Source: Flexivirga aerilata
GTDB lineage: Bacteria > Actinomycetota > Actinomycetes > Actinomycetales > Dermatophilaceae
Assembly (NCBI RefSeq): GCF_013002715.1
Contig: NZ_JABENB010000001.1
Location: 1,488,001-1,552,000, forward strand
Length of the DNA stretch: 64,000 nucleotides
Direction of reading: 5' to 3'
The position numbers and the translations under genes were made by a program. The notes below the pieces were generated by a model that saw only the letters and a program-made list of their open reading frames with translations, did no database searches and had not been told where the DNA came from. Shown one piece after another: positions 52,073 to 60,868 of the stretch (position 1 is its first letter; every line of letters starts with the position of its first letter).

Positions 52073-53302
52073 CTAGGACACCGGTCGGACGGCGAAGTCG
52101 CCCGTCGCCACGGTGACGCGGAGCAGCTCGTCGGGTTCGACGGCCGCGACGTCGGTGATGATCTCGCCCTCGGCGTGCCGGACGACCGCGTAGCCGCGTT
52201 CGAGGGTCTGCAGAGGTGACAGGGCGCGCAGTTGCTCGCGCAGGTGGGTGACCCGGTCGTGACTGCGTTCGAGCCGGTGACTTAGCCGGTATGCCGCGCG
52301 CTCGCGCAACGTGTCGATCTCCGCGCGGCGGGTGGTGACCATCGTCGCAGGCGCCACCAGCACGGGGCGGCTGCGCAGCTGCTGCAGGTGGCGGCGCTCC
52401 AGGTCGAGGTGGCGGTGCAGGGAGCGGGCGCCGGCCGCGCGCAACGCCTGCAGCCCCTGCTGCTCCTCGGCGAGGTCGGGCACGATGCGTTTGGCCGCGT
52501 CGGTGGGGGTGGAGGCCCGCATGTCGGCGACGAAGTCGAGCAGCGGGGTGTCCTCGTCGTGGCCGATCGCGCTCACGATCGGGGTGCGGGCGGCCGACAC
52601 CGCGCGCACCAGTGACTCGTTGCTGAAGGGCAGCAGGTCCTCGAAGCCGCCGCCCCCGCGCGAGATGACGATGACCTGGACGTGCGGTGCCGCGTCCAGC
52701 TCCTGCAGCGCAGCGGTGACCTCGGCGACCGTGCCGGGGCCTTGCACCGCCACCTGCCGGATCTCGAATCTCGTGGCCGGCCAACGGCGTCGGGAGTTTT
52801 CGACGACGTCCTTCTCCGCTGCGCTCGCGCGCCCGCAGATCAGGCCGACGGTGTGCGGCAGGAACGGCAGCGGCTTCTTGCGGGAGATGTCGAAGAGCCC
52901 CTCGCTGCGCAGCAGCTGCTTGAGGTGCTCCAGGCGCGCGAGCAGGTCGCCGACCCCGACCGGCCGCATCTGCCGCGCATCGAGGTGCAGCGTGCCGCGC
53001 TTGGTCCAGAAGGTCGGCTTGGCGTGCACGACCACGCGGGCGCCCTGCTGCAGCCCCGGGCCCATGGCGTCGAGGGTGTTGACGTGCACGGTGACCGACA
53101 GCGACATGTCGACCTCGGTGTCGCGCAGCGTGACGTAGGCGGTGGGTGCGCCCGGCCGGCGGTTGAGCTGCACGATCTGCCCCTCGACCCACAGCGGCGA
53201 CATCTTGGCGACGTAGTCGCTGATCTTCAGCGACAGCGTGCGCACCGGCCAAGGCGTCTCGGCCGTGGTGTCCGCGGCGCGTTCGGGCAGGGGCGTGCTC
53301 AT
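52073..53302 (-). CDS. xseA: Exonuclease VII large subunit
   Basis: 409 residues. N-terminal OB fold (SLKISDYVAKMSPLWVEGQI), then the catalytic region VGLICGRASAAEKDVVENSR, VIVISRGGGGFEDLLPFSNE and VSAIGHDEDTPLLDFVADMR, and a long coiled-coil tail. Degrades single-stranded DNA from both ends. ATG 53302 is taken as start because it is followed by the conserved N-terminal domain; the frame stays open upstream only through tandem repeats. Confidence 0.96.
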   Translation of the reverse strand: MSTPLPERAADTTAETPWPVRTLSLKISDYVAKMSPLWVEGQIVQLNRRPGAPTAYVTLRDTEVDMSLSVTVHVNTLDAMGPGLQQGARVVVHAKPTFWTKRGTLHLDARQMRPVGVGDLLARLEHLKQLLRSEGLFDISRKKPLPFLPHTVGLICGRASAAEKDVVENSRRRWPATRFEIRQVAVQGPGTVAEVTAALQELDAAPHVQVIVISRGGGGFEDLLPFSNESLVRAVSAARTPIVSAIGHDEDTPLLDFVADMRASTPTDAAKRIVPDLAEEQQGLQALRAAGARSLHRHLDLERRHLQQLRSRPVLVAPATMVTTRRAEIDTLRERAAYRLSHRLERSHDRVTHLREQLRALSPLQTLERGYAVVRHAEGEIITDVAAVEPDELLRVTVATGDFAVRPVS

Positions 53303-53355
53303 GTGGTCAGCGTATGCCGGGCCGGTGACGGCCGCCGCGCGAGCACGAGGCGCGT

Positions 53356-53700
53356 GTGCACAAGTCGCGACGGTTGCGGGGTGTGCACGTGTTTTGGGCT
53401 TAGGGCGTGCACAAGTCGCGACGGTTGCGGGGTGTGCACGTGTTTCGGGCCTAGGGCGTGCACAAGTCGCGACGGTTGCGGGGTGCGCACGGGTTTCGCG
53501 CCTAGGGCGTGCACAAGTCGCGACGGTTGCGGGGTGCGCACGGGTTTCGCGCCTAGGGCGTGCACAAGTCGCGACGGTTGCGGGGTGCGCACGTGCTTCG
53601 GGCCCAGGGCGTGCACAAGTCGCGACGGTTGCGGGGTGCGCACGTGCTTCGGGCCCAGGGCGTGCACAAGTCGCGACGGTTGCGGGGTGTGCGCCGGGTT
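53356..53700. repeat. 51-bp tandem repeat array, six full copies plus a partial seventh
   Basis: Units start at 53356, 53407, 53458, 53509, 53560, 53611 and 53662. Each begins GTGCACAAGTCGCGACGGTT and continues GCGGGGTG, then a variable GTGCACGTG or GCGCACGGG part. Units 3 and 4 are identical, as are 5 and 6, which suggests stepwise duplication. The period is a multiple of three, so reading frames run through it without meaning. It fills most of the 414-base gap between xseA and the divergent phosphotransferase gene; the rest of that gap shows nothing else. Confidence 0.95.
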
Positions 53701-53710
53701 TCGCTACCGT
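53680..53710 (+). promoter_or_regulatory. Predicted promoter of the phosphotransferase-fold gene, inside the last repeat unit
   Basis: TTGCGG (53680-53685) and TACCGT (53705-53710) are 19 bases apart and the -10 ends seven bases before the GTG start, giving a leaderless transcript. The TTGCGG is part of the repeat unit, so every unit carries a -35-like element. Confidence 0.4.
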
Positions 53711-53716
53711 CGGCGG

Positions 53717-54679
53717 GTGCGCGAACCCGACGGACGCTGGCTCGCCGGCCGGTACGGGCTGGGCGACGTGACGGAGCTGATCCCGGCGGCACGCGGCGCG
53801 ATGGGTGAGGTGTATCGGTTGCGTTGCGTGATAGGCGATTTCGCCGCCAAACGCTACCTGCGTGACGAGTCGTGGCTGCCGCACGCGGACTTCTCCGAGC
53901 GGTTCGCGCAGCGCTGCCGTGCCGTCGGCGTCCCGGCACCCGCGGCGGTGCGGGACGTCGAGGGGCAGCTGCTCACCCGTGATCCGGACGGCGCCTGGTG
54001 GCAGCTTGCCGCGTGGATCGACGGTGTCGTGCCCTCCCCGAACGACCGCGCCGCCGCCCTCTGGCTGGCCACCCAGACCGGTCGCATACATGGCCTCGGG
54101 CAGGCCCCGGACTGGGATGCCGAGCTCGACCCGTTCTACGCCCGCTGCCGCGTCGACTGGCCGGCGCTCGCGGACCGGGCGATTGCGGCCGACGCGGAGT
54201 GGGCGACCGACCTGCACCGCCGCACGCAGGACTTCGCCGAGTTGGCTGCCTGGTCGTCCGCGGCCGCGGTGGGTGCACTGATCGTGTCGCACAACGACCT
54301 CACCGTCGGCAACGTGCTGGACACCGGTTCCGGTCGGGTGTTGATCGATTGGGACAACGTCGGCCCGCAGGATCCGGCACGGGAGTTGGGAGTGCAGTTG
54401 TTCGATCGGCTCTCGGACGTCGAGCTGACCAGCGACGTGCTGGCCGCATATCGTGCCGCGGGTGGAGTCGAAATCGATTGGGGTGCAGAGGTTTTCGCGT
54501 CCGCGGTCAATATCCGACTCAATCTGCTCGCGGAGATGGTCGGTTGGTTGCGCGACCCGGCGGCGGCCGCGCATCACGACTTCGCGTCGGCGCGCGTCGG
54601 ATCCCTGCTGCGCACGACTCCCGATCTGAGCGCTCTCCTGCACCGGGTGCGGGCGGTCGAACTAGGCTCCCTCACATGA
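53717..54679 (+). CDS. Aminoglycoside phosphotransferase-fold kinase
   Basis: 320 residues. The kinase-like catalytic loop is IVSHNDLTVGNVLDTGSGRV and the metal site VLIDWDNVGPQDPAREL; an N-terminal lobe Lys is in FAAKRYLRDES. Family members phosphorylate antibiotics or small metabolites; substrate unknown here. GTG 53717 is the first codon clear of the repeat array. Its stop overlaps the next ATG (ATGA). Confidence 0.87.
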   Translation: MREPDGRWLAGRYGLGDVTELIPAARGAMGEVYRLRCVIGDFAAKRYLRDESWLPHADFSERFAQRCRAVGVPAPAAVRDVEGQLLTRDPDGAWWQLAAWIDGVVPSPNDRAAALWLATQTGRIHGLGQAPDWDAELDPFYARCRVDWPALADRAIAADAEWATDLHRRTQDFAELAAWSSAAAVGALIVSHNDLTVGNVLDTGSGRVLIDWDNVGPQDPARELGVQLFDRLSDVELTSDVLAAYRAAGGVEIDWGAEVFASAVNIRLNLLAEMVGWLRDPAAAAHHDFASARVGSLLRTTPDLSALLHRVRAVELGSLT

Positions 54680-55929
54680 CGATTCGCATCCCGGGGCTCG
54701 CGCTGACCGACCATCTCCTCCAGCTGCCGCTGGACCACGCGGACCCGGGCGGACGGAAGATCGACGTCTACGCGCGCGAGGTGGTCGCGGTCGACAAGCA
54801 GGACGACGACCTGCCGTGGATGGTCTTCCTGCAGGGCGGGCCGGGCGGTGAGGGGCCGCGGCCGATGAAGGCCGAGGGCTGGATCGGCGAGGTGACCAAG
54901 ACCCATCGACTGCTGCTGCTCGACCAGCGGGGCACCGGGCTGTCCACGCCGCTCACCGCACGGTCCACGGCCGGCATGTCGGCGCAGGAGCTCGCGGCAT
55001 ACGTCAAGCACTTCCGGGCCGACAGCATCGTCGCCGACGCGGAGATCTTCCGCGAGCAGGTCGCGGGCGGCAAGCCGTGGAAGACGCTCGGGCAGAGCTA
55101 CGGCGGTTTCATCACGCTGACCTACCTGTCGCAGGCACCCGAGGGGCTCGCGGGTTGCCTGGTCACCGGTGGGCTCGCCGGCATCGACGCCAGCGCGGAC
55201 GACGTCTACGCCCACACCTTCCCGCGGATCGCGCGCAAGAACGCCGAGTACTACCGGCGTTACCCGCAGGACCGTGCCCTGGTGCGCCGCCTCGCCGACT
55301 ACCTCGCGGCGAACGAGGTGCTGCTGCCGGACGGCTCACGCCTGACGCCGGAGCGACTGCGGCTGCTCGGCAGTGTCTTCGGGATGAGCTACGGCTTCGA
55401 GCAGGTGCACTGGCTGCTCGAGACGGCCTGGGACGGTGCCGAGATCTCCGACCGCTTCCGTGAGGCCGTGCTCGGCACGACCTCCTATGCGACGGGACCG
55501 ATCTATGCGCTGCAGGAGTTCTGTTACGGCGCTCCCGGCAAACCCACCGGCTGGGCGGCGGACAAGGCGCTCGCGGCACGCCCGGAGTTCGCCGCCGATG
55601 CCGACCCGTTGCTCTTCACCGGCGAGACGATGTTTCGCTGGATGTTCGACCAGATCACGCTGCTGCAGCCGTTCGCGCAGGCCGCCGACCTGCTCGCCGA
55701 GACCGACTGGCCACCGCTCTACGACCCGCGGCGGCTCGCCGACAACGAGGTCCCGGTCGTCGCCGCCGTCTACTTCGACGACATGTATGTCGATGCCGAC
55801 CTCTCGATCGACACTGCCCGCCGGGTGGGCAACGTGCGGCCGTGGGTGACCAACGAGTTCGAGCACGACGGCCTCCGCAGCGGCGCGGTCGTGGGCCGGC
55901 TGCTGGAGATGCTCGACGGGAAGGTCTGA
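54676..55929 (+). CDS. Alpha/beta hydrolase, prolyl-aminopeptidase-like
   Basis: 417 residues. FLQGGPGGEGPRP is the oxyanion HGGPG-type motif, DQRGTGLSTPL follows as in proline iminopeptidases, the nucleophile is in TLGQSYGGFITLTYL and the terminal histidine in NEFEHDGLRSG. Predicted cytoplasmic S33-family peptidase. Starts with an ATGA overlap with the kinase-fold gene, so the two are one operon. Confidence 0.9.
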   Translation: MTIRIPGLALTDHLLQLPLDHADPGGRKIDVYAREVVAVDKQDDDLPWMVFLQGGPGGEGPRPMKAEGWIGEVTKTHRLLLLDQRGTGLSTPLTARSTAGMSAQELAAYVKHFRADSIVADAEIFREQVAGGKPWKTLGQSYGGFITLTYLSQAPEGLAGCLVTGGLAGIDASADDVYAHTFPRIARKNAEYYRRYPQDRALVRRLADYLAANEVLLPDGSRLTPERLRLLGSVFGMSYGFEQVHWLLETAWDGAEISDRFREAVLGTTSYATGPIYALQEFCYGAPGKPTGWAADKALAARPEFAADADPLLFTGETMFRWMFDQITLLQPFAQAADLLAETDWPPLYDPRRLADNEVPVVAAVYFDDMYVDADLSIDTARRVGNVRPWVTNEFEHDGLRSGAVVGRLLEMLDGKV

Positions 55930-56007
55930 GCGGGGACTGCATCGTGCCCTCGGGGCGGGATGAGTCGCGCGGGGACCGGATCGTGCCGTCGGAACGGGAT
56001 GGTCTGC
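55930..56007. repeat. Two imperfect 39-bp tandem copies
   Basis: Copies at 55930-55968 and 55969-56007 share GCGGGGAC, ATCGTGCC and CGGGATG blocks with scattered differences. They follow the hydrolase stop directly. Confidence 0.65.
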
Positions 56008-56015
56008 GCTGCGTC

Positions 56016-56052
56016 GCGCAACCTGGTTGCGTCCGGCGCAACCAGGTTGCGC
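56016..56052. repeat. Perfect 16-bp inverted repeat before ispH
   Basis: GCGCAACCTGGTTGCG, loop TCCGG, CGCAACCAGGTTGCGC. Each arm is itself partly self-complementary (CGCAACC-TGGTTGCG). No T-run; function unknown. Probably a dispersed palindrome or an operator. Confidence 0.75.
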
Positions 56053-56182
56053 TTCGCGGCGGGGCAAGTCCGATTCCGGCGGTGACGGCTCGGCCCTCGC
56101 GAGTGGTCGGGGTCGTCGCAGGTGTCGGAGGTGTCGGAGGCGTCGCCCGACGGTGCCGATGTGGGTGCGCAGCGGTGACGCT

Positions 56183-56188
56183 TAGCAT
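56183..56188 (+). promoter_or_regulatory. -10 element giving a near-leaderless ispH transcript
   Basis: TAGCAT ends seven bases before the ispH ATG and no ribosome site is seen. Confidence 0.35.
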
Positions 56189-56194
56189 GGGTGC

Positions 56195-57250
56195 ATGACT
56201 TCCGTGCTTCCGACCGGCACCGACGACGCCGCCACCGGCGGCAGTGACGCGTCCGACGGCAAGCGGGTGCTGCTGGCCGCGCCGCGCGGCTATTGCGCCG
56301 GCGTCGATCGGGCGGTGGTGACCGTCGAGAAGGCACTCGACCTCTACGGGCCGCCGGTCTACGTGCGTAAGCAGATCGTGCACAACAAGCACGTCGTGAC
56401 CACCCTGGAGAAGCGCGGCGCGATCTTCGTCGACGAGACCGAGCAGGTGCCCGAGGGCGCGACGGTGATCTTCTCGGCGCACGGCGTGGCGCCCGTCGTA
56501 CACGACGAGGCGAAGGCGCTGTCGCTCAAGACGATCGACGCCACCTGCCCGCTGGTCACCAAGGTGCACCGCGAGGCGCGGCGCTTCGCCGGTGACGACT
56601 TCGACATCCTGCTGATCGGCCACGACGGTCACGAGGAGGTCATCGGCACCGCGGGCGAGGCGCCCGAGAACATCGTGCTGGTGGAGTCGCCGGACCACGT
56701 CGACACGATCGAGGTCCGCGACCCCGACCGGGTCGTCTGGCTCTCGCAGACCACGCTGTCGGTCGACGAGACGATGGAGACCGTGCGCCGACTGCGCGAG
56801 CGCTTCCCGAAGCTGCAGGACCCGCCGTCGGACGACATCTGCTACGCCACCCAGAACCGCCAGCTGGCGGTCAAGCAGATGGCACCCGACACCGACCTGA
56901 TGATCGTCGTCGGCAGCCGCAACTCCTCCAACTCGGTGCGCCTCGTCGAGGTCGCGCTGGAGCATGGCGCCCGGGACGGGCACCTGGTCGACTACGCCGA
57001 CGAGATCGACGAGTCGTGGCTCGACGGCGTGACCACGGTCGGCGTGACGTCCGGTGCGTCGGTGCCCGAGGTGCTGGTGCGCGACGTGCTCGACTTCCTC
57101 GCGCAGCGCGGCTACACCGACGTCGCGTCGGTGACAGCGGCCGAGGAGAGCCTGCTCTTCGCCCTGCCGACCGAGCTCCGCCGCGACCTCAAGGCCCGTG
57201 GCTCGGACGACTCCGGCCAGGTCCGGCACGACGCGGGCTCGCTGCACTAA
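56195..57250 (+). CDS. ispH: 4-hydroxy-3-methylbut-2-enyl diphosphate reductase
   Basis: Last enzyme of the MEP isoprenoid pathway. 351 residues; the Fe-S cysteines are in [22 protein letters not shown] and ICYATQNRQ, with [10 protein letters not shown] and [17 protein letters not shown] for substrate binding. N-terminal tail of about 25 residues is Thr/Asp-rich and non-conserved. Its frame starts at ATG 56195. Confidence 0.97.
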   Translation: MTSVLPTGTDDAATGGSDASDGKRVLLAAPRGYCAGVDRAVVTVEKALDLYGPPVYVRKQIVHNKHVVTTLEKRGAIFVDETEQVPEGATVIFSAHGVAPVVHDEAKALSLKTIDATCPLVTKVHREARRFAGDDFDILLIGHDGHEEVIGTAGEAPENIVLVESPDHVDTIEVRDPDRVVWLSQTTLSVDETMETVRRLRERFPKLQDPPSDDICYATQNRQLAVKQMAPDTDLMIVVGSRNSSNSVRLVEVALEHGARDGHLVDYADEIDESWLDGVTTVGVTSGASVPEVLVRDVLDFLAQRGYTDVASVTAAEESLLFALPTELRRDLKARGSDDSGQVRHDAGSLH

Positions 57251-57286
57251 GCGCCCGAAGCGCCCGAAGCGCACGACCCAAGCGCA

Positions 57287-58510
57287 CTATCCGGCGTCGC
57301 GCTCGCCGGTCGTGTCGGTGTCGCCGGAGAAGGCGCCGCGGTCGCCGGCGGTGGTCCCGAAGTCGAGCATGGGGCGCTCGACCTCCTCATCGAGCGCGTC
57401 GATCAACTCCTGCGCGGTGAGTGGCCGCGGCGCCTTCTCCACCGGGGACACCGGCGCGGCCGGCGCGTCGGTGACGACCCCGAGGGAGTGCAGCTTGCGG
57501 GCGGTGACGAAGACCCGCGACTCCAGCGCCCCGACCATCGCGTTGTAGGCCTCTACCGACTTGGAGAGCGACTGCCCGAGCCCGGTCGTATGACGCCCCA
57601 GCGTGCCGAGCCGCTCGTAGAGCTGCTGGCCCAGCACCAGCAACTCGCGCGCGCCCCGGACCAGGCTGTCCTGCTGCCACGCATAGGCGGTGGTGCGCAG
57701 CAGGGCTAGCAGGCTGCCGGGGGAGACCAGCACCACCTTGCGGGCCATCGCCCGGTCCAGCAACGACGGGTCCTGGCGCAGGGCGGCGGCGAGCATCGCG
57801 TCGGCGGGCAGGAAGCAGACCACCATCTGCGGGGTGTCGACGAATGCGCTCCAATAGTCCTTGGCGGCGAGACCGTCGATGTGGCGCACCAGGGCGCGGG
57901 CGTGGTCGTCGAGCAACTCGTCGCGAGTGGCAGGAGGCAGGTCGACCGCCTGGGCGTCGAGGAACTTGCGGACCGGCGCCTTGCTGTCGATCACCAGCAC
58001 CCGGTCGCCGGGCAGGCGCACCAGCACGTCGGGTCGCACGCGCGCGTCGTGCCTGCTCACCGCGGACACCTGCTCATCGAAGTCGCAGTGCGGCAGCATG
58101 CCGGCGTGCTCCAGCACCCGCCGCAGCTGCACCTCGCCCCAGGTGCCGCTGGTGGACGACGAACGCAGCGCGCCGGCGAGTCCGCTTGTTTCCCGGTGCA
58201 ATTGGCCGGTCACCCGGCCGACCTCGGCGAGTCGCTCGCCCAGCTCGCCGAACTGCTCGACCCGGTCCCGCTCGAGCGTGGCGACCTGGCGCTCCACCCG
58301 GTCCAGTGCGGCGCCGAGCGGCGCCAGCACGGCCGCGGTCTGCTGGTCGTCGGCGACCGCCGACTCGAGGTCGACCACGCGCTCGCGCAGCAGGTCCCGC
58401 TCGGTGCTGACGGCGACGGACCTCGCGGCATACACCTGGCGCAGCAGCGCCCAGCACAGGCCGCCGGCGACGACGAGCCCGACAGCCAGGCCGAGCAGGA
58501 AAACGATCAT
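57287..58510 (-). CDS. rmuC: RmuC-type DNA recombination protein
   Basis: 407 residues. An N-terminal membrane anchor (MIVFLLGLAVGLVVAGGLCW), a coiled coil (about 40-100) and the RmuC domain with SGTWGEVQLRRVLEHAGML, RVLVIDSKAPVRKFLDA and VVCFLPADAMLAAALRQDP. The role is thought to be limiting DNA inversions; biochemical function uncertain. ATG 58510 starts directly with the anchor. In the 36 bases before its stop, a 9-base GCGCCCGAA unit repeats about three times. Confidence 0.92.
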   Translation of the reverse strand: MIVFLLGLAVGLVVAGGLCWALLRQVYAARSVAVSTERDLLRERVVDLESAVADDQQTAAVLAPLGAALDRVERQVATLERDRVEQFGELGERLAEVGRVTGQLHRETSGLAGALRSSSTSGTWGEVQLRRVLEHAGMLPHCDFDEQVSAVSRHDARVRPDVLVRLPGDRVLVIDSKAPVRKFLDAQAVDLPPATRDELLDDHARALVRHIDGLAAKDYWSAFVDTPQMVVCFLPADAMLAAALRQDPSLLDRAMARKVVLVSPGSLLALLRTTAYAWQQDSLVRGARELLVLGQQLYERLGTLGRHTTGLGQSLSKSVEAYNAMVGALESRVFVTARKLHSLGVVTDAPAAPVSPVEKAPRPLTAQELIDALDEEVERPMLDFGTTAGDRGAFSGDTDTTGERDAG

Positions 58511-58562
58511 GCGGGCAGCCTGCCAAAGAGGTCTGACACCGTTGGGATCACACCCCGCCCGG

Positions 58563-59555
58563 TCAGCCGCGGCGCATGTAGTGGGGGTGGCGCGGCCGGG
58601 ACGGGCCACGGCCGAGCAGCCGCGCGCTGTAGCGCATCACGTGGTGCCAGCCGACCCGCTGCAGCGCGAGCGTGGTCACGCCGGCGAGGATCATCCCGGC
58701 CAGGTTGACCGCGAGCTGCTGCACCGAGCCGGCGATCTCCGATCGTTCCCAGGTGGCGAGGCCGAGTGCGAGATTGCCCGCGGCCGGCACGGTGGTGACC
58801 GAGATGAAGACGCCCACCATCGCCGAGGTCTTGTCGGTGGACATGGCGAGCACGCCGGCCGACCCGGCGACCAGCGCCACGAGGAACGACCAGACGTCCG
58901 GGTGCCAGATGAAGCCGGTCTGCGGGCGCGGAGCGGTCACGTCGGCGGGGGTGATGAGGCCGGTGCCGCGCGCGATCAGCCCCAGCAGCGCGACCACGAG
59001 GATCGCGAAGGCGAACGAGACGAGGAGGAGCCGGGCGCTGCGCCATACGAGATGCCAGCGGGCGAAGACGATGCCGGTGCAGATCGACGCCACCGCCGCG
59101 AAGTCCGGGCCGACGACCATCGCGCCGACGACCAGCACGGCGGAGTCAGTGATCACCGCGATCGCCGCCAGGATCGTCGCCATCAGCAGGAAGAGGTAGA
59201 AGGACAGCGTCGGCTGGCTGGCGTCCTCGGCGTCGTTGAGCACCGCGTCCCAGATCACCGCGTCGTCCGGCTCGCCGGGGGCGGCCTCCTCGAGCTCGAC
59301 GGCCCGCTTGAAGGGTGTGCTCGACGGCCGGCTGAGCACGATGCCGCCCTGCTCGCCGAGACCGAGCTTGGTGAGTGAGTCGAGCAGTTCGCTCGCGGTC
59401 TCCCGGGCGACGTCGCACTCGATCAGGTCGCCTTTCGGGTCCACGCAGGCACCACGGAGTATGACGAGGTTCGTCACGCACTCGTGGTGCTCGAGCAGGT
59501 GTGTGACGGGCTGCGCGAGGTCGGTCGGCACGGTCAGCCGCAGGTGCACGAGCAT
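58563..59555 (-). CDS. DUF389 membrane protein
   Basis: 330 residues. A soluble N-terminal region of about 110 residues is followed by six hydrophobic segments including TILAAIAVITDSAVLVVGAM and VVGPDFAAVASICTGIVFAR, the DUF389 signature. Function unknown. It diverges from ychF; the 42-base gap contains TAGACT, a possible ychF -10. Confidence 0.88.
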   Translation of the reverse strand: MLVHLRLTVPTDLAQPVTHLLEHHECVTNLVILRGACVDPKGDLIECDVARETASELLDSLTKLGLGEQGGIVLSRPSSTPFKRAVELEEAAPGEPDDAVIWDAVLNDAEDASQPTLSFYLFLLMATILAAIAVITDSAVLVVGAMVVGPDFAAVASICTGIVFARWHLVWRSARLLLVSFAFAILVVALLGLIARGTGLITPADVTAPRPQTGFIWHPDVWSFLVALVAGSAGVLAMSTDKTSAMVGVFISVTTVPAAGNLALGLATWERSEIAGSVQQLAVNLAGMILAGVTTLALQRVGWHHVMRYSARLLGRGPSRPRHPHYMRRG

Positions 59556-59597
59556 GAGTGCAGACTACGAGCAATCACCATTTAGACTCTTGACCTC

Positions 59598-60671
59598 GTG
59601 GCACTCACCATCGGAATCGTCGGCCTGCCCAACGTCGGCAAGTCGACCATGTTCAACGCACTGACCAAGAACAACGTGCTCGCCGCAAACTACCCGTTCG
59701 CGACGATCGAGCCCAACGTCGGCGTCGTGCCGCTGCCCGACGAGCGGCTCGGCAAGCTCGCCGAGGTCTTCAGGTCGGAGAAGACGATCCCGGCGACCGT
59801 GTCGTTCGTGGACATTGCCGGCATCGTGCGCGGGGCGTCCGAGGGTGAGGGGCTGGGCAACAAGTTCCTCGCCAACATCCGCGAGGCCGACGCGATCTGC
59901 CAGGTGATCCGGGTCTTCAACGACGACGACGTGGTGCACGTCGACGGCAAGGTGTCGCCCGAGTCCGACATGGAGACCATCAACACCGAGCTGATCCTGG
60001 CCGACCTGCAGACCCTGGAGAAGGCGCTGCCGCGTCTCGACAAGGAGGTCAAGGGCAAAAAGACCGACAAATCGGTGCTCGAGGCGGCGCAGGCTGCGCA
60101 GGCGATCCTCGAAGCCGGGGACACGCTCTTCGCCAAGGGTTTCGACGTGGCGCCGATCAAGGAGCTCGGGCTGCTGACGGGCAAACCGTTCCTCTACGTC
60201 TTCAACGTCGACGAGGACCAGCTGACCGACGAGGACCTTCAGGCGTCGCTCCAGGCGCTGGTCGCCCCCGCCGAGGCGATCTTCCTCAACGCCAAGCTCG
60301 AGATGGACCTCACCGACATGTCCGACGAGGAAGCCCTGGAGATGCTGCAGGGCTTCGGCGCCACTGAGTCCGGCCTGCACCAGTTGGCGCACAAGGGTTT
60401 CAACACCCTCGGACTGCAGACTTACCTGACCGCCGGCCCCAAGGAGACGCGGGCCTGGACCATCCGGCGCGGCTGGACGGCTCCGCAGGCGGCCGGCGTG
60501 ATACACACCGATTTCCAGAAGGGCTTCATCAAGGCCGAGGTCATCTCGTATGACGACCTGATCGCGCTCGGCTCGGTTGCCGAGGCCCGCTCCGCCGGCA
60601 AGGCGCGCATGGAGGGCAAGGACTACGTGATGCAGGACGGCGACGTGGTGGAGTTCCGGTTTAACGTCTGA
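59598..60671 (+). CDS. ychF: YchF/Ola1-type redox-regulated ATPase
   Basis: 357 residues. P-loop [14 protein letters not shown], switch [20 protein letters not shown], the non-canonical NVDE base-recognition motif that favours ATP, coiled-coil insert around [15 protein letters not shown], and the C-terminal TGS-like domain ending VVEFRFNV. Ribosome-associated stress ATPase. GTG start at 59598. A degraded copy of its last 30 bases occurs 1 kb downstream, beyond the toxin-antitoxin pair. Confidence 0.97.
   Translation: MALTIGIVGLPNVGKSTMFNALTKNNVLAANYPFATIEPNVGVVPLPDERLGKLAEVFRSEKTIPATVSFVDIAGIVRGASEGEGLGNKFLANIREADAICQVIRVFNDDDVVHVDGKVSPESDMETINTELILADLQTLEKALPRLDKEVKGKKTDKSVLEAAQAAQAILEAGDTLFAKGFDVAPIKELGLLTGKPFLYVFNVDEDQLTDEDLQASLQALVAPAEAIFLNAKLEMDLTDMSDEEALEMLQGFGATESGLHQLAHKGFNTLGLQTYLTAGPKETRAWTIRRGWTAPQAAGVIHTDFQKGFIKAEVISYDDLIALGSVAEARSAGKARMEGKDYVMQDGDVVEFRFNV
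60641..60671 (+). repeat. ychF 3' end, original copy of a flanking duplication
   Basis: GACGTGGTGGAGTTCCGGTT and the following AACG-T-CTGA (60642-60671) reappear at 61674-61702 with one indel and a few substitutions. Confidence 0.6.
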
Positions 60672-60844
60672 TTGCCATGGAGCGAAGTCGTCGCTCACGT
60701 AGTCTACTTCGGCAACGCGGCGTTTCGTCATCTCGTCGAGGTATCCCAGGGTGTCGTTGATGCCCGGCTCGTAGTCGCCGTGGCGGGCGCACTGGTGCGC
60801 TCAAGCGCGACAGCGCTCAACGGCGGCCCGTAACTCCACCCATC

Positions 60845-60862
60845 CATATCACGCGATATGAT
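60845..60862 (+). promoter_or_regulatory. Operator and -10 of the HEPN-MNT operon
   Basis: A perfect dyad CATATC-ACGC-GATATG (60845-60860) overlaps the near-consensus -10 TATGAT (60857-60862), which ends six bases before the GTG start. Autorepression by the encoded XRE domain on a leaderless promoter is the natural reading. The rest of the gap from ychF (60672-60844) holds no clear gene. Confidence 0.65.
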
Positions 60863-60868
60863 GGTCGC

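Noticed and set aside
53356..53700. CRISPR-like array
   Set aside because: Units are contiguous near-identical 51-mers without distinct spacers, and there are no cas genes nearby.
53303..54643. Long open minus-strand frame extending xseA upstream through the tandem repeats and the phosphotransferase-fold gene
   Set aside because: The 51-bp period is a multiple of three, so the array keeps any frame open. The extension has no homology look, and the OB domain of XseA starts normally at ATG 53302.
60673..60800. Protein-like minus-strand stretch containing GYLDEMTKRRVAEVDYVSDD
   Set aside because: It looks protein-like and could be a gene relic of the island, but a stop lies upstream and the frame then enters ychF antisense. 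Too short and unrecognised to call.
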